64,000 bases of DNA from Oxalobacteraceae bacterium (GCA_027490465.1 JAIXXZ010000107.1:1-64000), one strand, 5' to 3'. Positions 1-7,889 are shown, numbered from the stretch's first letter. The notes: generated from the sequence alone by a model not told the origin. Program-made: numbers and translations.

Positions 1-2
1 CC

Positions 3-32
3 GAGCATCTCTCCCGACACGAAACAAAATGA
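3..32 (+). CDS. 3' end of an upstream gene (partial), possibly the antitoxin partner
   Basis: The frame beginning at base 3 is open from the window edge and ends in TGA at 30-32. That stop overlaps the ATG of the next gene at 29 in an ATGA arrangement typical of translationally coupled pairs. Only the last nine residues (EHLSRHETK) are visible, too few to identify a family. Because the following gene looks like a YoeB toxin, a YefM/Phd-type antitoxin is the natural guess, but this is inference from position only. Confidence 0.4.
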   Translation, partial: EHLSRHETK

Positions 33-283
33 ATCTGTGGCTGACACCACATGCGCGCGAAGATCTGGATTACTGGCGCCAGTCTCAGCCAGCCATAGCT
101 GGGCGCGTGGAAAAACTCCTTGATCGGCTGGCGGCCGGCGAGAAACTGCCAGACTTGGCTCATACCCAGCTAGAATTCGGACTTGTTTCGCTGATATCGT
201 TCAAAATCGCACCCGAGCACCGGCTGGTACTCGAAACACTGGGTGACGATCTGATCGTGCATCAGTGCCGTTTTCATTATTGA
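29..283 (+). CDS. YoeB-like toxin of the RelE/ParE fold
   Basis: At 84 residues it matches the length of E. coli YoeB, a ribosome-dependent mRNA interferase, and aligns to it (recalled sequence) without gaps. Shared positions include D12, Y15-W16, I23, L30, L48, S57, I60, the EHRLV block at 63-67 and the C-terminal His83-Tyr84. R65, H83 and Y84 of the YoeB active site are therefore present, but the general-base position Glu46 is Thr46 and Arg59 is Lys59, so activity may be altered. The start overlaps the preceding stop (ATGA), as expected for a toxin-antitoxin pair. It ends 15 bp before DUF484. Family assignment is good; function as an active toxin is uncertain. Confidence 0.8.
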   Translation: MNLWLTPHAREDLDYWRQSQPAIAGRVEKLLDRLAAGEKLPDLAHTQLEFGLVSLISFKIAPEHRLVLETLGDDLIVHQCRFHY

Positions 284-298
284 ATACCTTTCACACTC

Positions 299-937
299 AT
301 GACTGAACACACAGACGCTCAAGCGGTTGCCGACTACCTCGCAGAGCATCCGGAATTTTTCGAAGACAACCCCGAACTTACAGCTAGCCTGAAGCTGAGC
401 TCGGCACTCGGTGGTCGCACGATATCGCTGCAGGATCGCCAGGTCGAAGTGCTGCGAGAAAAAATCCGTCAGCTGGAATTAAAGCTCTCCAATCTGATGC
501 GTATCGCCAAAGACAATGACGCCATCATCGCCAACTTCCATCAATGGACCTTGCAGCTCTGGCGCTCGCAAGACGCCAATGATCTTGGCGAAGCGGTTGC
601 AGAAACACTGAAAGAGGCCTTCGATCTGCCCGAGGCCACCCTGCGTCTGTGGGAGCACTGCACCGATGCAGGCGATGCGCGCGCCTTTGCCGATCAACTC
701 AAGGCACCGTATTGCGGCGCGGCGAGCGGCAAACCGGGCCTTGCCTGGCTGTCCAATGCCACTGCGATGCAATCCGCAGCGCTGATTCCATTGCGCAAAC
801 CGGACAGCGAGCAAAGCATTGGTTTACTGGTGCTGGCATCATCGGATGCGCAACGCTTCAGCAGCGACATGGCCACCGACGTGCTGTCGCGCATCGGAGA
901 AACTGCAAGCGCGGTGCTGGAAGGACTGGTTGGCTGA
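299..937 (+). CDS. DUF484 family protein (GAF-like), XerC-associated
   Basis: This 212-residue protein has the DUF484 layout. An N-terminal segment contains the ADYLAEHPEFFEDNPEL signature (residues 11-27). A short coiled coil follows around residues 50-72, then a GAF-like alpha/beta domain with the conserved SIGLLVLAS strand near residue 175. The molecular role of DUF484 is not established. The gene is classically found between dapF and xerC in proteobacteria, and here it lies four bases before the XerC start, so the two are probably co-transcribed. It has no signal peptide or membrane segment and should be cytoplasmic. What is unusual is that the gene just upstream is a YoeB-like toxin rather than dapF. 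Confidence 0.9.
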   Translation: MTEHTDAQAVADYLAEHPEFFEDNPELTASLKLSSALGGRTISLQDRQVEVLREKIRQLELKLSNLMRIAKDNDAIIANFHQWTLQLWRSQDANDLGEAVAETLKEAFDLPEATLRLWEHCTDAGDARAFADQLKAPYCGAASGKPGLAWLSNATAMQSAALIPLRKPDSEQSIGLLVLASSDAQRFSSDMATDVLSRIGETASAVLEGLVG

Positions 938-941
938 TTCC

Positions 942-1913
942 GTGAGCACCGCGGACGATACAGAACAGATAGCAGGCTACCTGCGGTATTTGCAGACCCA
1001 GCGCAAGCTCTCTGATCACACGCTGGACAGTTATCGTCGCGATCTCCATCAATTGCAAATCCTCTCGGCGGAAAAATCGAGTACCGCATTGCCGGCACTG
1101 ACCCAGATCGATATCCGCCGTTTTGCGTCTCAGATGCATGCGCGTGGTCTGACTGGCAGCTCGATTGCGCGCAAACTCTCCGCATGGCGCGGTTTTTATC
1201 AGTGGTTGGCACAACACCAGACCCTGCGCGTCAATCCAACCGATGGTGTGAAAGCACCGAAGCGTGCGAAGACTCTGCCCAAGGCGCTGGGTGTGGACGA
1301 TGCAGTGCGACTGGTATCGGCAAAAATAGAACACGGCGATGCTGAAGAGGATACGACCCTTCGTGTATGCAATCAGGCCATGTTCGAATTACTGTACTCG
1401 AGTGGGCTGCGCGTGTCTGAACTCACCTCGCTGGACAAACAGTACGTGAAAACACCCACGCATGTGTCGGCCGGCTGGATGGACTTTGACGCCGCCGAAG
1501 TCACGGTGACCGGTAAAGGCAACAAACGCCGCAGTGTGCCCGTCGGCGCCGCCGCTATCGCCGCGCTACGGCAATGGCTGGTCGTGCGCGATACGATCGC
1601 CAAGCCAACGACACCCGTCGATCCTCATGCACTATTCATCACGTCGCGTGGTCGGCGCATCACACCTCGCGCTGTGCAGACACGCATCAAGGCGCTGGCG
1701 CAGTCGCTGGGCATACCGGCCGATGTACATCCGCATGTGCTGCGACATTCGTTTGCATCGCATGTACTGCAATCCTCAGGCGACCTGCGTGCAGTGCAGG
1801 AAATGCTGGGGCATTCGTCGATTGCGTCGACACAGGTATACACTTCACTGGATTTTCAGCGACTGGCGCAGGTCTATGATGCTGCCCATCCTCGTGCCAA
1901 AAAACAGAAATAA
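942..1913 (+). CDS. xerC: Site-specific tyrosine recombinase XerC
   Basis: XerC acts with XerD at the dif site to resolve chromosome dimers at division. The protein (323 aa from a GTG start) has an N-terminal core-binding SAM-like domain (about residues 5-95) and a C-terminal catalytic domain. All six catalytic residues can be placed: R157 (GLRVSEL), K192 (TGKGNK), H265 and R268 (PHVLRHSF), H291 (LGHSS) and nucleophile Y300 (QVYTS). The frame is open further upstream into DUF484, but GTG at 942 lies four bases after the DUF484 stop and gives a normal family length. TTG at 930 is a less likely alternative. Synteny with DUF484 supports XerC over XerD. Confidence 0.96.
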   Translation: MSTADDTEQIAGYLRYLQTQRKLSDHTLDSYRRDLHQLQILSAEKSSTALPALTQIDIRRFASQMHARGLTGSSIARKLSAWRGFYQWLAQHQTLRVNPTDGVKAPKRAKTLPKALGVDDAVRLVSAKIEHGDAEEDTTLRVCNQAMFELLYSSGLRVSELTSLDKQYVKTPTHVSAGWMDFDAAEVTVTGKGNKRRSVPVGAAAIAALRQWLVVRDTIAKPTTPVDPHALFITSRGRRITPRAVQTRIKALAQSLGIPADVHPHVLRHSFASHVLQSSGDLRAVQEMLGHSSIASTQVYTSLDFQRLAQVYDAAHPRAKKQK

Positions 1914-1928
1914 ACACGTATTTTCACA

Positions 1929-1944
1929 GCCCTGTTTTCAGGGC
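1929..1944 (+). other. Hairpin between xerC and the CobW-family gene
   Basis: A perfect 6-bp inverted repeat (GCCCTG / CAGGGC) encloses a TTTT loop 15 bp after the xerC stop. No T-tract follows, so it is not a standard intrinsic terminator. It could be a weak pause site, an RNA-stabilising stem or chance. Confidence 0.35.
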
Positions 1945-1974
1945 ACGGCAAACACCTCAGGAAAAACGCAGATC

Positions 1975-3021
1975 ATGTCTCTTATCCCCGCTACGATACT
2001 TACCGGCTTTTTGGGTGCCGGCAAAACAACGCTGCTCAATCGCATTCTGCACGAGCCACACGGTTACAAAATCGCCGTCATTGAAAATGAATTCGGTGAA
2101 GAAAACATCGACAATGAAATTCTCGTCCGTGACAGCAATGAACAAATCGTGGAGATGAGCAATGGCTGCGTATGCTGCACTGTGCGCGGCGATCTGATTG
2201 CCGCTTTGGGCGAACTGGCACGCAAGCGCAGAGAGGGCGCATTGCAATTCGATCGCGTGGTAATCGAGACCACGGGTCTGGCCAACCCTGGCCCGGTGGC
2301 GCAGACTTTTTTCATGGATGAAGAAGTCGCGACCGACTATCTGCTTGATGGGGTGATCACGGTGGTCGATGCCAGCCATGCGATGCATCAGCTCGATACC
2401 TACGAAGAAGCGCAGCGACAGGCGGGCTTTGCCGATCGCATGCTGCTCTCGAAAACAGATATGGTCACGCCCGATCAAATCATGGCGCTGGAAACGCGCC
2501 TGAAACGCATGAATCCGCGCGCGCCTTTGTTACACGCAGATTTTGGCAAGGTAGCAATCTCGGAAATTCTTGATATTCGTGGCTTCAATCTCAATGAGCG
2601 CCTCGATATTGATCCGGATTTTCTGAAAGCGGAATCGCATGATCACGATCATGAACATCACTGCGATGATCACTGCGACCATCATGACCATGATCATGCG
2701 CATCATCACGGCGGCAGTCACACCGATGATATTGCCGCATTTGTGTTTCGTAGCAATCGCGCGTTTGATCCGGGTCGACTGGAAGAATTTCTTGGCAGTC
2801 TGATCAAAGTCTACGGTCCGCGCATGCTGCGCTACAAAGGGGTGCTGTGGATGGAAGGCGCCTCCCGCAAGGTGATCTTTCAGGGTGTGCATCAGACCAT
2901 GGGCAGCGATCTGGGTGGGCAGTGGGCAGAGACCGAGACGCGAGGCAGCAAAATCGTTTTTATCGGACAAAACTTGCCGAAAGGGATTTTTATCGAAGGT
3001 TTGGAGCAATGTCTGGTATAA
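1975..3021 (+). CDS. CobW/COG0523-family GTPase with His-rich metal-binding loop
   Basis: COG0523 GTPases deliver or handle metals, chiefly zinc. This 348-residue member has the P-loop GFLGAGKT (residues 11-18), the invariant metal motif GCVCC (64-68), the ETTGLANP switch region, a G4-type SKTD motif and a C-terminal CobW_C domain. Between the two domains, at about residues 222-248, lies a linker dominated by His and Asp with two Cys, which looks like a metal-sequestering loop. The start at 1975 gives the canonical short N-terminus directly before the P-loop. It stands between xerC and dksA, a common Burkholderiales arrangement. The likely metal is Zn(II), by family; cobalt or nickel cannot be excluded. 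The CobW name does not imply cobalamin synthesis here. Confidence 0.92.
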   Translation: MSLIPATILTGFLGAGKTTLLNRILHEPHGYKIAVIENEFGEENIDNEILVRDSNEQIVEMSNGCVCCTVRGDLIAALGELARKRREGALQFDRVVIETTGLANPGPVAQTFFMDEEVATDYLLDGVITVVDASHAMHQLDTYEEAQRQAGFADRMLLSKTDMVTPDQIMALETRLKRMNPRAPLLHADFGKVAISEILDIRGFNLNERLDIDPDFLKAESHDHDHEHHCDDHCDHHDHDHAHHHGGSHTDDIAAFVFRSNRAFDPGRLEEFLGSLIKVYGPRMLRYKGVLWMEGASRKVIFQGVHQTMGSDLGGQWAETETRGSKIVFIGQNLPKGIFIEGLEQCLV

Positions 3022-3299
3022 AGTTGGTAAGGTTTCGCCCCAGCTGATGCAGTGATCAATACTAAATCGCTTAAAAATCATGCAAAGCTTGTCCCGCAGC
3101 CGGGCAATGCGATTAAAATAGCCGCCGGTTTCAGCCGGGTAGAGCCTGAGGACCCATCTCGATAGGTAACTAATGAGACAGGTTCCAGGACTTGATGGAG
3201 ACAACCCGGAACCACGGCCCAAAGTCACTGCGCAGCCACAATTTCGCTGCAACGACGATGGGTAAAATTCACAGATTCGCAGCAACGAGAGCAACTGAC
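3022..3299 (+). promoter_or_regulatory. dksA upstream region: candidate promoter and structured leader
   Basis: These 278 bp hold no full gene. A possible promoter is TTGTCC at 3089-3094 with TAAAAT at 3114-3119; the 19-bp spacer is long, so support is weak. Downstream lies a leader of about 170 nt with inverted repeats, including GGTTCC (3181-3186) against GGAACC (3208-3213). A 30-codon open frame starts at ATG 3174 and stops at TAA 3264-3266, out of frame with dksA. The frame of dksA itself is also open upstream to 3192, so the leader could partly be an N-terminal extension. Confidence 0.4.
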
Positions 3300-3752
3300 G
3301 TGGCAACCAACACAAAAACCTCAAAGACCGCCGGTATCGACGGCGCTCATCTCACCGAAGAGCAAATTCTCGCCATGGGCGAGAAGGACTACATGAATCC
3401 TGCACAGCTCGCTTTTTTCAAAGCGCGCCTTCAGCAGCTCGAAAAAGATTTACTGAAAAACGCAGGCGAGACCACCGAGCATTTGCGCGAAACTGTGCTG
3501 GTGCCGGATCCGGCAGATCGCGCCACCATTGAAGAAGAGCACGCGCTGGAGCTTCGCACCCGGGATCGCGAGCGCAAGCTGCTCAAGAAAATTCAGCAAT
3601 CGCTAGTGTCGATTGATTCCGGTGACTATGGCTGGTGCGAAGAAACCGGCGAGCCCATCGGGATCCCCCGACTGTTAGCGCGCCCGACTGCCACACTTTC
3701 TCTCGAAGCCCAACAGCGGCGCGAGCTCAAGCAAAAGCTCTACGGCGACTGA
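3300..3752 (+). CDS. dksA: RNA polymerase-binding transcription factor DksA (single-Cys type)
   Basis: DksA binds the RNA polymerase secondary channel and, with ppGpp, adjusts rRNA, ribosomal-protein and amino-acid operon transcription. The coiled-coil tip sequence DPADRA and the following EEEHALELRTRDRERKL helix match the functional tip of E. coli DksA. The zinc-finger region reads CEETGEPIG...ARPTATLS, so only one of the four zinc-binding cysteines of the E. coli protein remains. This is the Cys-poor form known from alpha- and betaproteobacteria. GTG at 3300, preceded by a GAGAG at about 9 bp, gives 150 residues and was chosen. ATG 3258 or a start at 3192 would lengthen the N-terminus. A strong hairpin follows the stop. 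Confidence 0.93.
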   Translation: MATNTKTSKTAGIDGAHLTEEQILAMGEKDYMNPAQLAFFKARLQQLEKDLLKNAGETTEHLRETVLVPDPADRATIEEEHALELRTRDRERKLLKKIQQSLVSIDSGDYGWCEETGEPIGIPRLLARPTATLSLEAQQRRELKQKLYGD

Positions 3753-3771
3753 TTCGTCGACTGCGCGATTC

Positions 3772-3792
3772 GCCCGGCTGATCCAGCCGGGC
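3772..3792 (+). terminator. Hairpin after dksA, probable terminator
   Basis: A perfect 9-bp stem (GCCCGGCTG / CAGCCGGGC) with an ATC loop starts 19 bp after the dksA stop. The downstream tract is only CGCCCTTCTC, so termination would be inefficient unless assisted. Confidence 0.6.
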
Positions 3793-3874
3793 CGCCCTTC
3801 TCAGCACCGATATTCAGCCAGTTCCTCAGTATTCGCTGCTGCGCAGCAATGCTGGTGATGACAATCGCTTCCGG

Positions 3875-3903
3875 TTTGCAGTAGTATCCGGTCATCATCT
3901 AAT
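3875..3903 (+). promoter_or_regulatory. Candidate sigma70 promoter for the secreted protein/TonB receptor pair
   Basis: TTTGCA (3875-3880) and TCTAAT (3898-3903) are separated by exactly 17 bp and lie about 30 bp before the ATG at 3934. The surrounding sequence is AT-rich and contains TGAT/ATCA half-sites that a Fur- or Zur-type repressor could use, but no recognisable operator was identified. Confidence 0.5.
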
Positions 3904-3933
3904 TGTGATTTTGTCATTCATACCGTCAGACGC

Positions 3934-4299
3934 ATGACATCAACCGCGCTAAACCGCCGAAAAATGCATCGCCCTGCTGCGTTTCTGAGCATGGTCCTGA
4001 TGCTGAGCCTGCTGCTGACGCAGTGGCTAGGCTATGCACACGCGATTGCCCACGCGGAGGGCCGGAATGAAGCGGTTCGTATCGAGATTGCGAAAGCTGG
4101 CGTCGCCGATCATCAGAAAGCGGCCAGCGCCTGTGCCGCCTTTGACGCCGCCACCCTGGGTGCGGGCCTGCACTCGCCTGCCATCACGCTCTTTGCCGTA
4201 CCCGCTGCCTCATTCGCTCCTCTGGCACTGACACCCGTCGGCCATGCGCCGGCCTTTTTTGCCCACTTCTCCTCCCGCGCACCCCCACTGACAGCCTGA
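3934..4299 (+). CDS. Small secreted protein preceding a TonB receptor
   Basis: The product is 121 residues, or 111 if translation starts at the second ATG (3964). It begins with a hydrophobic signal-like segment (about residues 15-30) followed by a WLGYAHAIAHAEG stretch containing two histidines. One Cys lies near residue 68 within ACAAFDAATLG. Short proteins with this LG.AH.IAH pattern often precede TonB-dependent receptors in betaproteobacteria. A periplasmic or membrane role linked to metal supply is likely but not demonstrated. It lies 72 bp before the receptor in the same direction, separated by a hairpin, and is probably co-transcribed. Neither candidate start has a clear ribosome binding site. 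Confidence 0.7.
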   Translation: MTSTALNRRKMHRPAAFLSMVLMLSLLLTQWLGYAHAIAHAEGRNEAVRIEIAKAGVADHQKAASACAAFDAATLGAGLHSPAITLFAVPAASFAPLALTPVGHAPAFFAHFSSRAPPLTA

Positions 4300-4314
4300 C
4301 CCCGGATCAGGACC

Positions 4315-4342
4315 ACCGCCAGCGACAGTTCGCTTCGGCGGT
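4315..4342 (+). other. Hairpin between the secreted protein and the TonB receptor
   Basis: ACCGCC-AGCGA and TCGCT-T-CGGCGGT form an 11-bp stem with a one-base bulge around a CAGT loop, in the 72-bp gap before the receptor. No T-tract follows. It may adjust the ratio of the two proteins by RNA processing or attenuation. Confidence 0.45.
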
Positions 4343-4371
4343 GCGTGCTTCGTTTATCAGTGGAGAATGTC

Positions 4372-6375
4372 ATGAACTTACGCAAGAATTTTCTCGCGCA
4401 CGCGGTCGCGTGTGCCATTGCAGGTATAGCTGTCACAGCGCACAGTCAGGAACCAACCAAAAGCCTCGCACCCGTGATCGTCACCGCCGATCCCTTTGGT
4501 ACAAATGAAAACGCGATGATTCTGGCGCCCGCCAAGGTACTCTCGGGGGACGAATTGCGCAACAAACTCGGCAGCTCGCTCGGCGACACCTTGAGCCGAG
4601 AGCTGGGGGTGAACGCTTCGGGCTTCAGCACGGGTGCATCAAGGCCGATTATTCGCGGACTGGAAGGCCCGCGAGTGAAGATACTGCAAAACGGCATGAG
4701 CACCGGTGATCTGTCGGCCATCTCCAATGACCACGCGGTCGGCAGCGGCATGATGAGTGCGCGTCAGATCGAAATTTTGCGCGGGCCTGCGGCACTTCTG
4801 TACGGATCAGGCGCCATCGGTGGCTTGGTCAACATCGTCAATGACCGCATACCCACTACGCTGGAACCGCGCGCGACCGGTGAATCCGAATTGCGCTACA
4901 GCTCAGTCGATCACGGCACCGGCCTGAGTTTTTCGGCCGATCGATCGGCAGGCAACATCGGTTTGCATGTTGATGGCAATGTGATGAATGCGGGTGACTA
5001 TCGCATTCCCGGAAGCAGTGCAGTTGAACAGGGTGCTGCGAACAACGATACCGGCAAGCTCGGCTTTTCCCGCAACCGTGAAAACAATATCGCCGTTGGA
5101 GGCTCGCTGATACAGGACTGGGGACATATCGGCGCATCGCTCTCTCAGTTGGGTAAAGTCTATGGCATTCATGGACGCGACGAGCTCTCCAAAATCGATC
5201 TCTCACAAACCCGCTTTGATGTAGACAGCTTCATCAAGTCGCCATTCGAAGGCTTCGATGGTTTGCGCGTGAAACTGGGGCAGACGGATTATAGTCACAC
5301 CGAGCTGACGGACGGAACTGATCCGCATGTTCGCTTCAGCAACAAAGCTTTCGAATCGCGCTGGGAATTGAGCCACCTGCCGATCGCAGGATGGCGAGGA
5401 AAATTCGGATTGCAAACTGAGCATTCGACCGTCCAGGCACTGAATCTCGAAGGGGGAAATCCCACCGTACCCCGCACACGCTCGCAATCGACGGCGGGTT
5501 TTATTGTGGAAGAGCGCGACTTTGGTGACCTGAGAATCAATGTCGGCGGACGAATTGAATCTGTGTCCCGCAGTCCACTCGCAGATACCAAACGATCATT
5601 TAACCTGGGCTCGTACTCAGCCGGGGCGCTATGGGCTTTCATGCCAGGCTATGGCATAGGCGCAACTGCGTCAGTCGCACAACGTGCTCCCACGGCAGAA
5701 GAGTTGTATTCAGGTGGTGCGCATCACCCGACCGAAACCTACGATATTGGTGATCGCACCCTGAAAAAAGAGACCTCGAAAAATATTGACCTGTCCTTGC
5801 AGAAAACGACTGAGGCACTCCGCTGGAAGGCTAATATCTTTCAGAATAAAGTGAAAAACTTTGTTTATGGTTCTCTGTCGGCTCCATCAAGCGATCCCAA
5901 CGGCGAGATGGAATTCGACCGCACGTTCAGCCAAGCTGATGCCACACTGCGCGGCGTCGAAGCCGAGCTGAGCTACAACTATTACGATCCGGGCTGGTTT
6001 GGTCGTGTATTCGCCGACACCTCGCGCGGAACACTGGATAACCTGGGTAACCTGCCATTACAACCAGCAACGCGTACCGGCCTGAGTTTTGGTTATCAGG
6101 ATTCGCAATGGCGCTCATCGCTCTCCGTGCTACATGCCAGTGCCCACAACCGGATTGCCAGCAGCAGCATTTCGGAAGAGACGACCACACCAGCATACAC
6201 ACGCGTCGATGCCAGCGTTAACTACGTGCAGCGCTACGGCACCACCGATGTCACCTGGTTCCTGCTAGCCCGCAATCTGCTCAATGAAGAAATTCGTCTG
6301 TCGACTTCACTGCTGAAAGACTACATACCGCAGCCGGGCAGAAATCTCATGGTCGGTCTGCGCACCCGTTTTTAA
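4372..6375 (+). CDS. TonB-dependent outer-membrane receptor, ZnuD-like
   Basis: The 667-residue protein has a signal peptide ending near the Ala-His-Ser-Gln of residues 22-25 and a plug domain starting at LAPVIVTADP. The plug contains the block SRPIIRGLEGPRVKILQNG and then EILRGPAALLYGSGAIGG, which are typical plug signatures. A 22-strand-type barrel follows and ends in an aromatic C-terminus (LRTRF). The plug block and the ARQIEILRG stretch are closest to ZnuD-type zinc/heme receptors, but the His-rich external loop of Neisseria ZnuD was not seen, so the ligand is uncertain. ATG 4372 is preceded by GGAG six bases upstream; an in-frame GTG at 4345 is less likely. It depends on TonB-ExbBD encoded elsewhere. 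Confidence 0.9.
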   Translation: MNLRKNFLAHAVACAIAGIAVTAHSQEPTKSLAPVIVTADPFGTNENAMILAPAKVLSGDELRNKLGSSLGDTLSRELGVNASGFSTGASRPIIRGLEGPRVKILQNGMSTGDLSAISNDHAVGSGMMSARQIEILRGPAALLYGSGAIGGLVNIVNDRIPTTLEPRATGESELRYSSVDHGTGLSFSADRSAGNIGLHVDGNVMNAGDYRIPGSSAVEQGAANNDTGKLGFSRNRENNIAVGGSLIQDWGHIGASLSQLGKVYGIHGRDELSKIDLSQTRFDVDSFIKSPFEGFDGLRVKLGQTDYSHTELTDGTDPHVRFSNKAFESRWELSHLPIAGWRGKFGLQTEHSTVQALNLEGGNPTVPRTRSQSTAGFIVEERDFGDLRINVGGRIESVSRSPLADTKRSFNLGSYSAGALWAFMPGYGIGATASVAQRAPTAEELYSGGAHHPTETYDIGDRTLKKETSKNIDLSLQKTTEALRWKANIFQNKVKNFVYGSLSAPSSDPNGEMEFDRTFSQADATLRGVEAELSYNYYDPGWFGRVFADTSRGTLDNLGNLPLQPATRTGLSFGYQDSQWRSSLSVLHASAHNRIASSSISEETTTPAYTRVDASVNYVQRYGTTDVTWFLLARNLLNEEIRLSTSLLKDYIPQPGRNLMVGLRTRF

Positions 6376-6408
6376 GTTACGTCTCTTTCAAACCATAAAG
6401 TCCCAAAA

Positions 6409-6453
6409 GACGCAGCATCCGTGGCCACACCTCGTGGTGTCCGATGCTGCGTC
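6409..6453. repeat. Inverted repeat after the TonB receptor
   Basis: A perfect 10-bp inverted repeat (GACGCAGCAT / ATGCTGCGTC) surrounds a 25-base centre that can form further pairs. On the + strand it is preceded by AAAA and followed by AAAAAAA. A T-tract therefore follows the stem only on the - strand, so it is not a conventional terminator for the receptor. It lies 33 bp after the receptor stop. Confidence 0.6.
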
Positions 6454-6483
6454 AAAAAAATCCTACACTTCACGTCGCACTGT

Positions 6484-6512
6484 TTGACAAAAGCGACACG
6501 CATCGTTGTAAT
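6484..6512 (+). promoter_or_regulatory. Sigma70 promoter for the STAS protein gene
   Basis: A consensus -35 box TTGACA (6484-6489) and TGTAAT (6507-6512) are separated by 17 bp. The predicted start near 6519 leaves a leader of about 100 nt before the GTG at 6620. This is one of the clearest promoters in the window and would serve the STAS gene and perhaps hslVU. Confidence 0.7.
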
Positions 6513-6619
6513 TACGACGGGCACATTGATCCGTATTTGAACTGCACCACCAATGGCCCAATTCGCGCGGCCCGGCGGTTCACATTGCCTCCGCTTCTTT
6601 CCATCGACCTGATGCGAAC

Positions 6620-7780
6620 GTGAAAATCTTCGGCTTATTCGGCAAAACTGCAACACGCCATGTGCGAAATGCTTCGGCACAGGCATTACAACCGGATAGG
6701 CAGGCACTCAATACCTCGAAAAAAATCGATGCGATCGAGGATGAAATGTCTGCCGAATTCAGCACCAGCCTGCCCTCACAAAGCACCGATTCCTCTTCAT
6801 CGGTACAAACTACCGATCTTCGGCAAACCATTGAAGAAGCCGCGATTCTTTTTGGTAGCGGTCAGACCGCTGCGGCACGTGAGCTGCTCTCAGCAGCGAT
6901 AGCTCGGCCGGCGTCAAAGTCTGATGAAAAGCTCGCTTGGCGCATGCTATTGGAACTGCATGAATTCGAAGGAGATCAAGCAGCCTTCGAGCGGCTCGCA
7001 TTGGCCTACGCAGAGCGCTTCGAAACATCACCACCGCCCTGGCAATGCGCTGAAACGATGTCTGCCAATACCTCCGCCGACAAACTACCCGTACTGAGCT
7101 TCCGCGGCAAACTCTCGACCAGCAGTGAGCCCATGCTGGACCACTTGTATCAGATGGGCTGCCGGCATCGACGCTTCCGTCTGGAATTTTTCAATGTGAC
7201 TGAGGTTGATCTCGCAGGTTGCGGCGCCTTGCTGCGTACTTTGACGTCGTGGGAGGCACAGGACTGCGAAATCACTCTCAGGAACGCCGATGCACTGATA
7301 GATAAAATTCGCGCTCTGATTCAGCCGGGACGGCGCGATGATGACGATACGGGCTGGCGTCTGTTGATGGCACTGCTCTGGCTGATGCAGGCAACAACAG
7401 ACTATGAATCGACCTGTATTGATTACAGCATCACCTATGAAGTATCACCGCCCTCCCCAAAATCAAGTTCGGCACCCCTGCATGACGCAAAGTCTGGTCG
7501 GTCGGATCAGGCGTTCATCATGCCTGCTGCGATCGAGATGCCGATCGACGTCCTGCTGGCCGAGATCGACGCTGATGCAAAATTCCATGAACACATGGTG
7601 CTGGATTGTGCGGGCTTGCGCCGCGTGGATTTCAATGCCGCAGCGCCCCTGCTCGCGGGCTTGAACCGACTGGCCAGCATCAAACCGGTAGAATTGCGGC
7701 ATACCAGCTTTCTCGTCGCTGTATTGCTGCAGCTCGTGGGCGGGAATGGCAAACTGAAAATCATCCACCGCAAAACCTGA
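6620..7780 (+). CDS. STAS-domain protein upstream of hslVU
   Basis: The protein has 386 residues from a GTG start. The N-terminal 60 residues are polar and low in complexity. A helical block at about residues 68-140 has the pattern [19 protein letters not shown] and then FETSPPPW, as seen in Burkholderiales proteins of this type and resembling a TPR/FimV-like segment. The C-terminal half holds two STAS-like beta-alpha units. The first is around 155-230 ([20 protein letters not shown]) and the second around 295-380 ([19 protein letters not shown]). STAS domains usually bind partners or nucleotides in regulation. No enzymatic motif is visible and the function is unknown. It has its own promoter and lies 109 bp before hslV. 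Confidence 0.8.
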   Translation: MKIFGLFGKTATRHVRNASAQALQPDRQALNTSKKIDAIEDEMSAEFSTSLPSQSTDSSSSVQTTDLRQTIEEAAILFGSGQTAAARELLSAAIARPASKSDEKLAWRMLLELHEFEGDQAAFERLALAYAERFETSPPPWQCAETMSANTSADKLPVLSFRGKLSTSSEPMLDHLYQMGCRHRRFRLEFFNVTEVDLAGCGALLRTLTSWEAQDCEITLRNADALIDKIRALIQPGRRDDDDTGWRLLMALLWLMQATTDYESTCIDYSITYEVSPPSPKSSSAPLHDAKSGRSDQAFIMPAAIEMPIDVLLAEIDADAKFHEHMVLDCAGLRRVDFNAAAPLLAGLNRLASIKPVELRHTSFLVAVLLQLVGGNGKLKIIHRKT

Positions 7781-7889
7781 AGCGCAGACATCCCTCACGC
7801 GGTCCGCGGCATCACGCATTTGTTTGAATTGGATGATGAACACCCTTGAGGCCTGTCTGGACAGGTACTTATTTTTTGAGAGATTCGAG

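Noticed and set aside
1975-3021. Cobalamin biosynthesis role for the CobW-family gene
   Set aside because: No cobalamin genes or B12 riboswitch are nearby, and the His-rich COG0523 subtype is more often linked to zinc.
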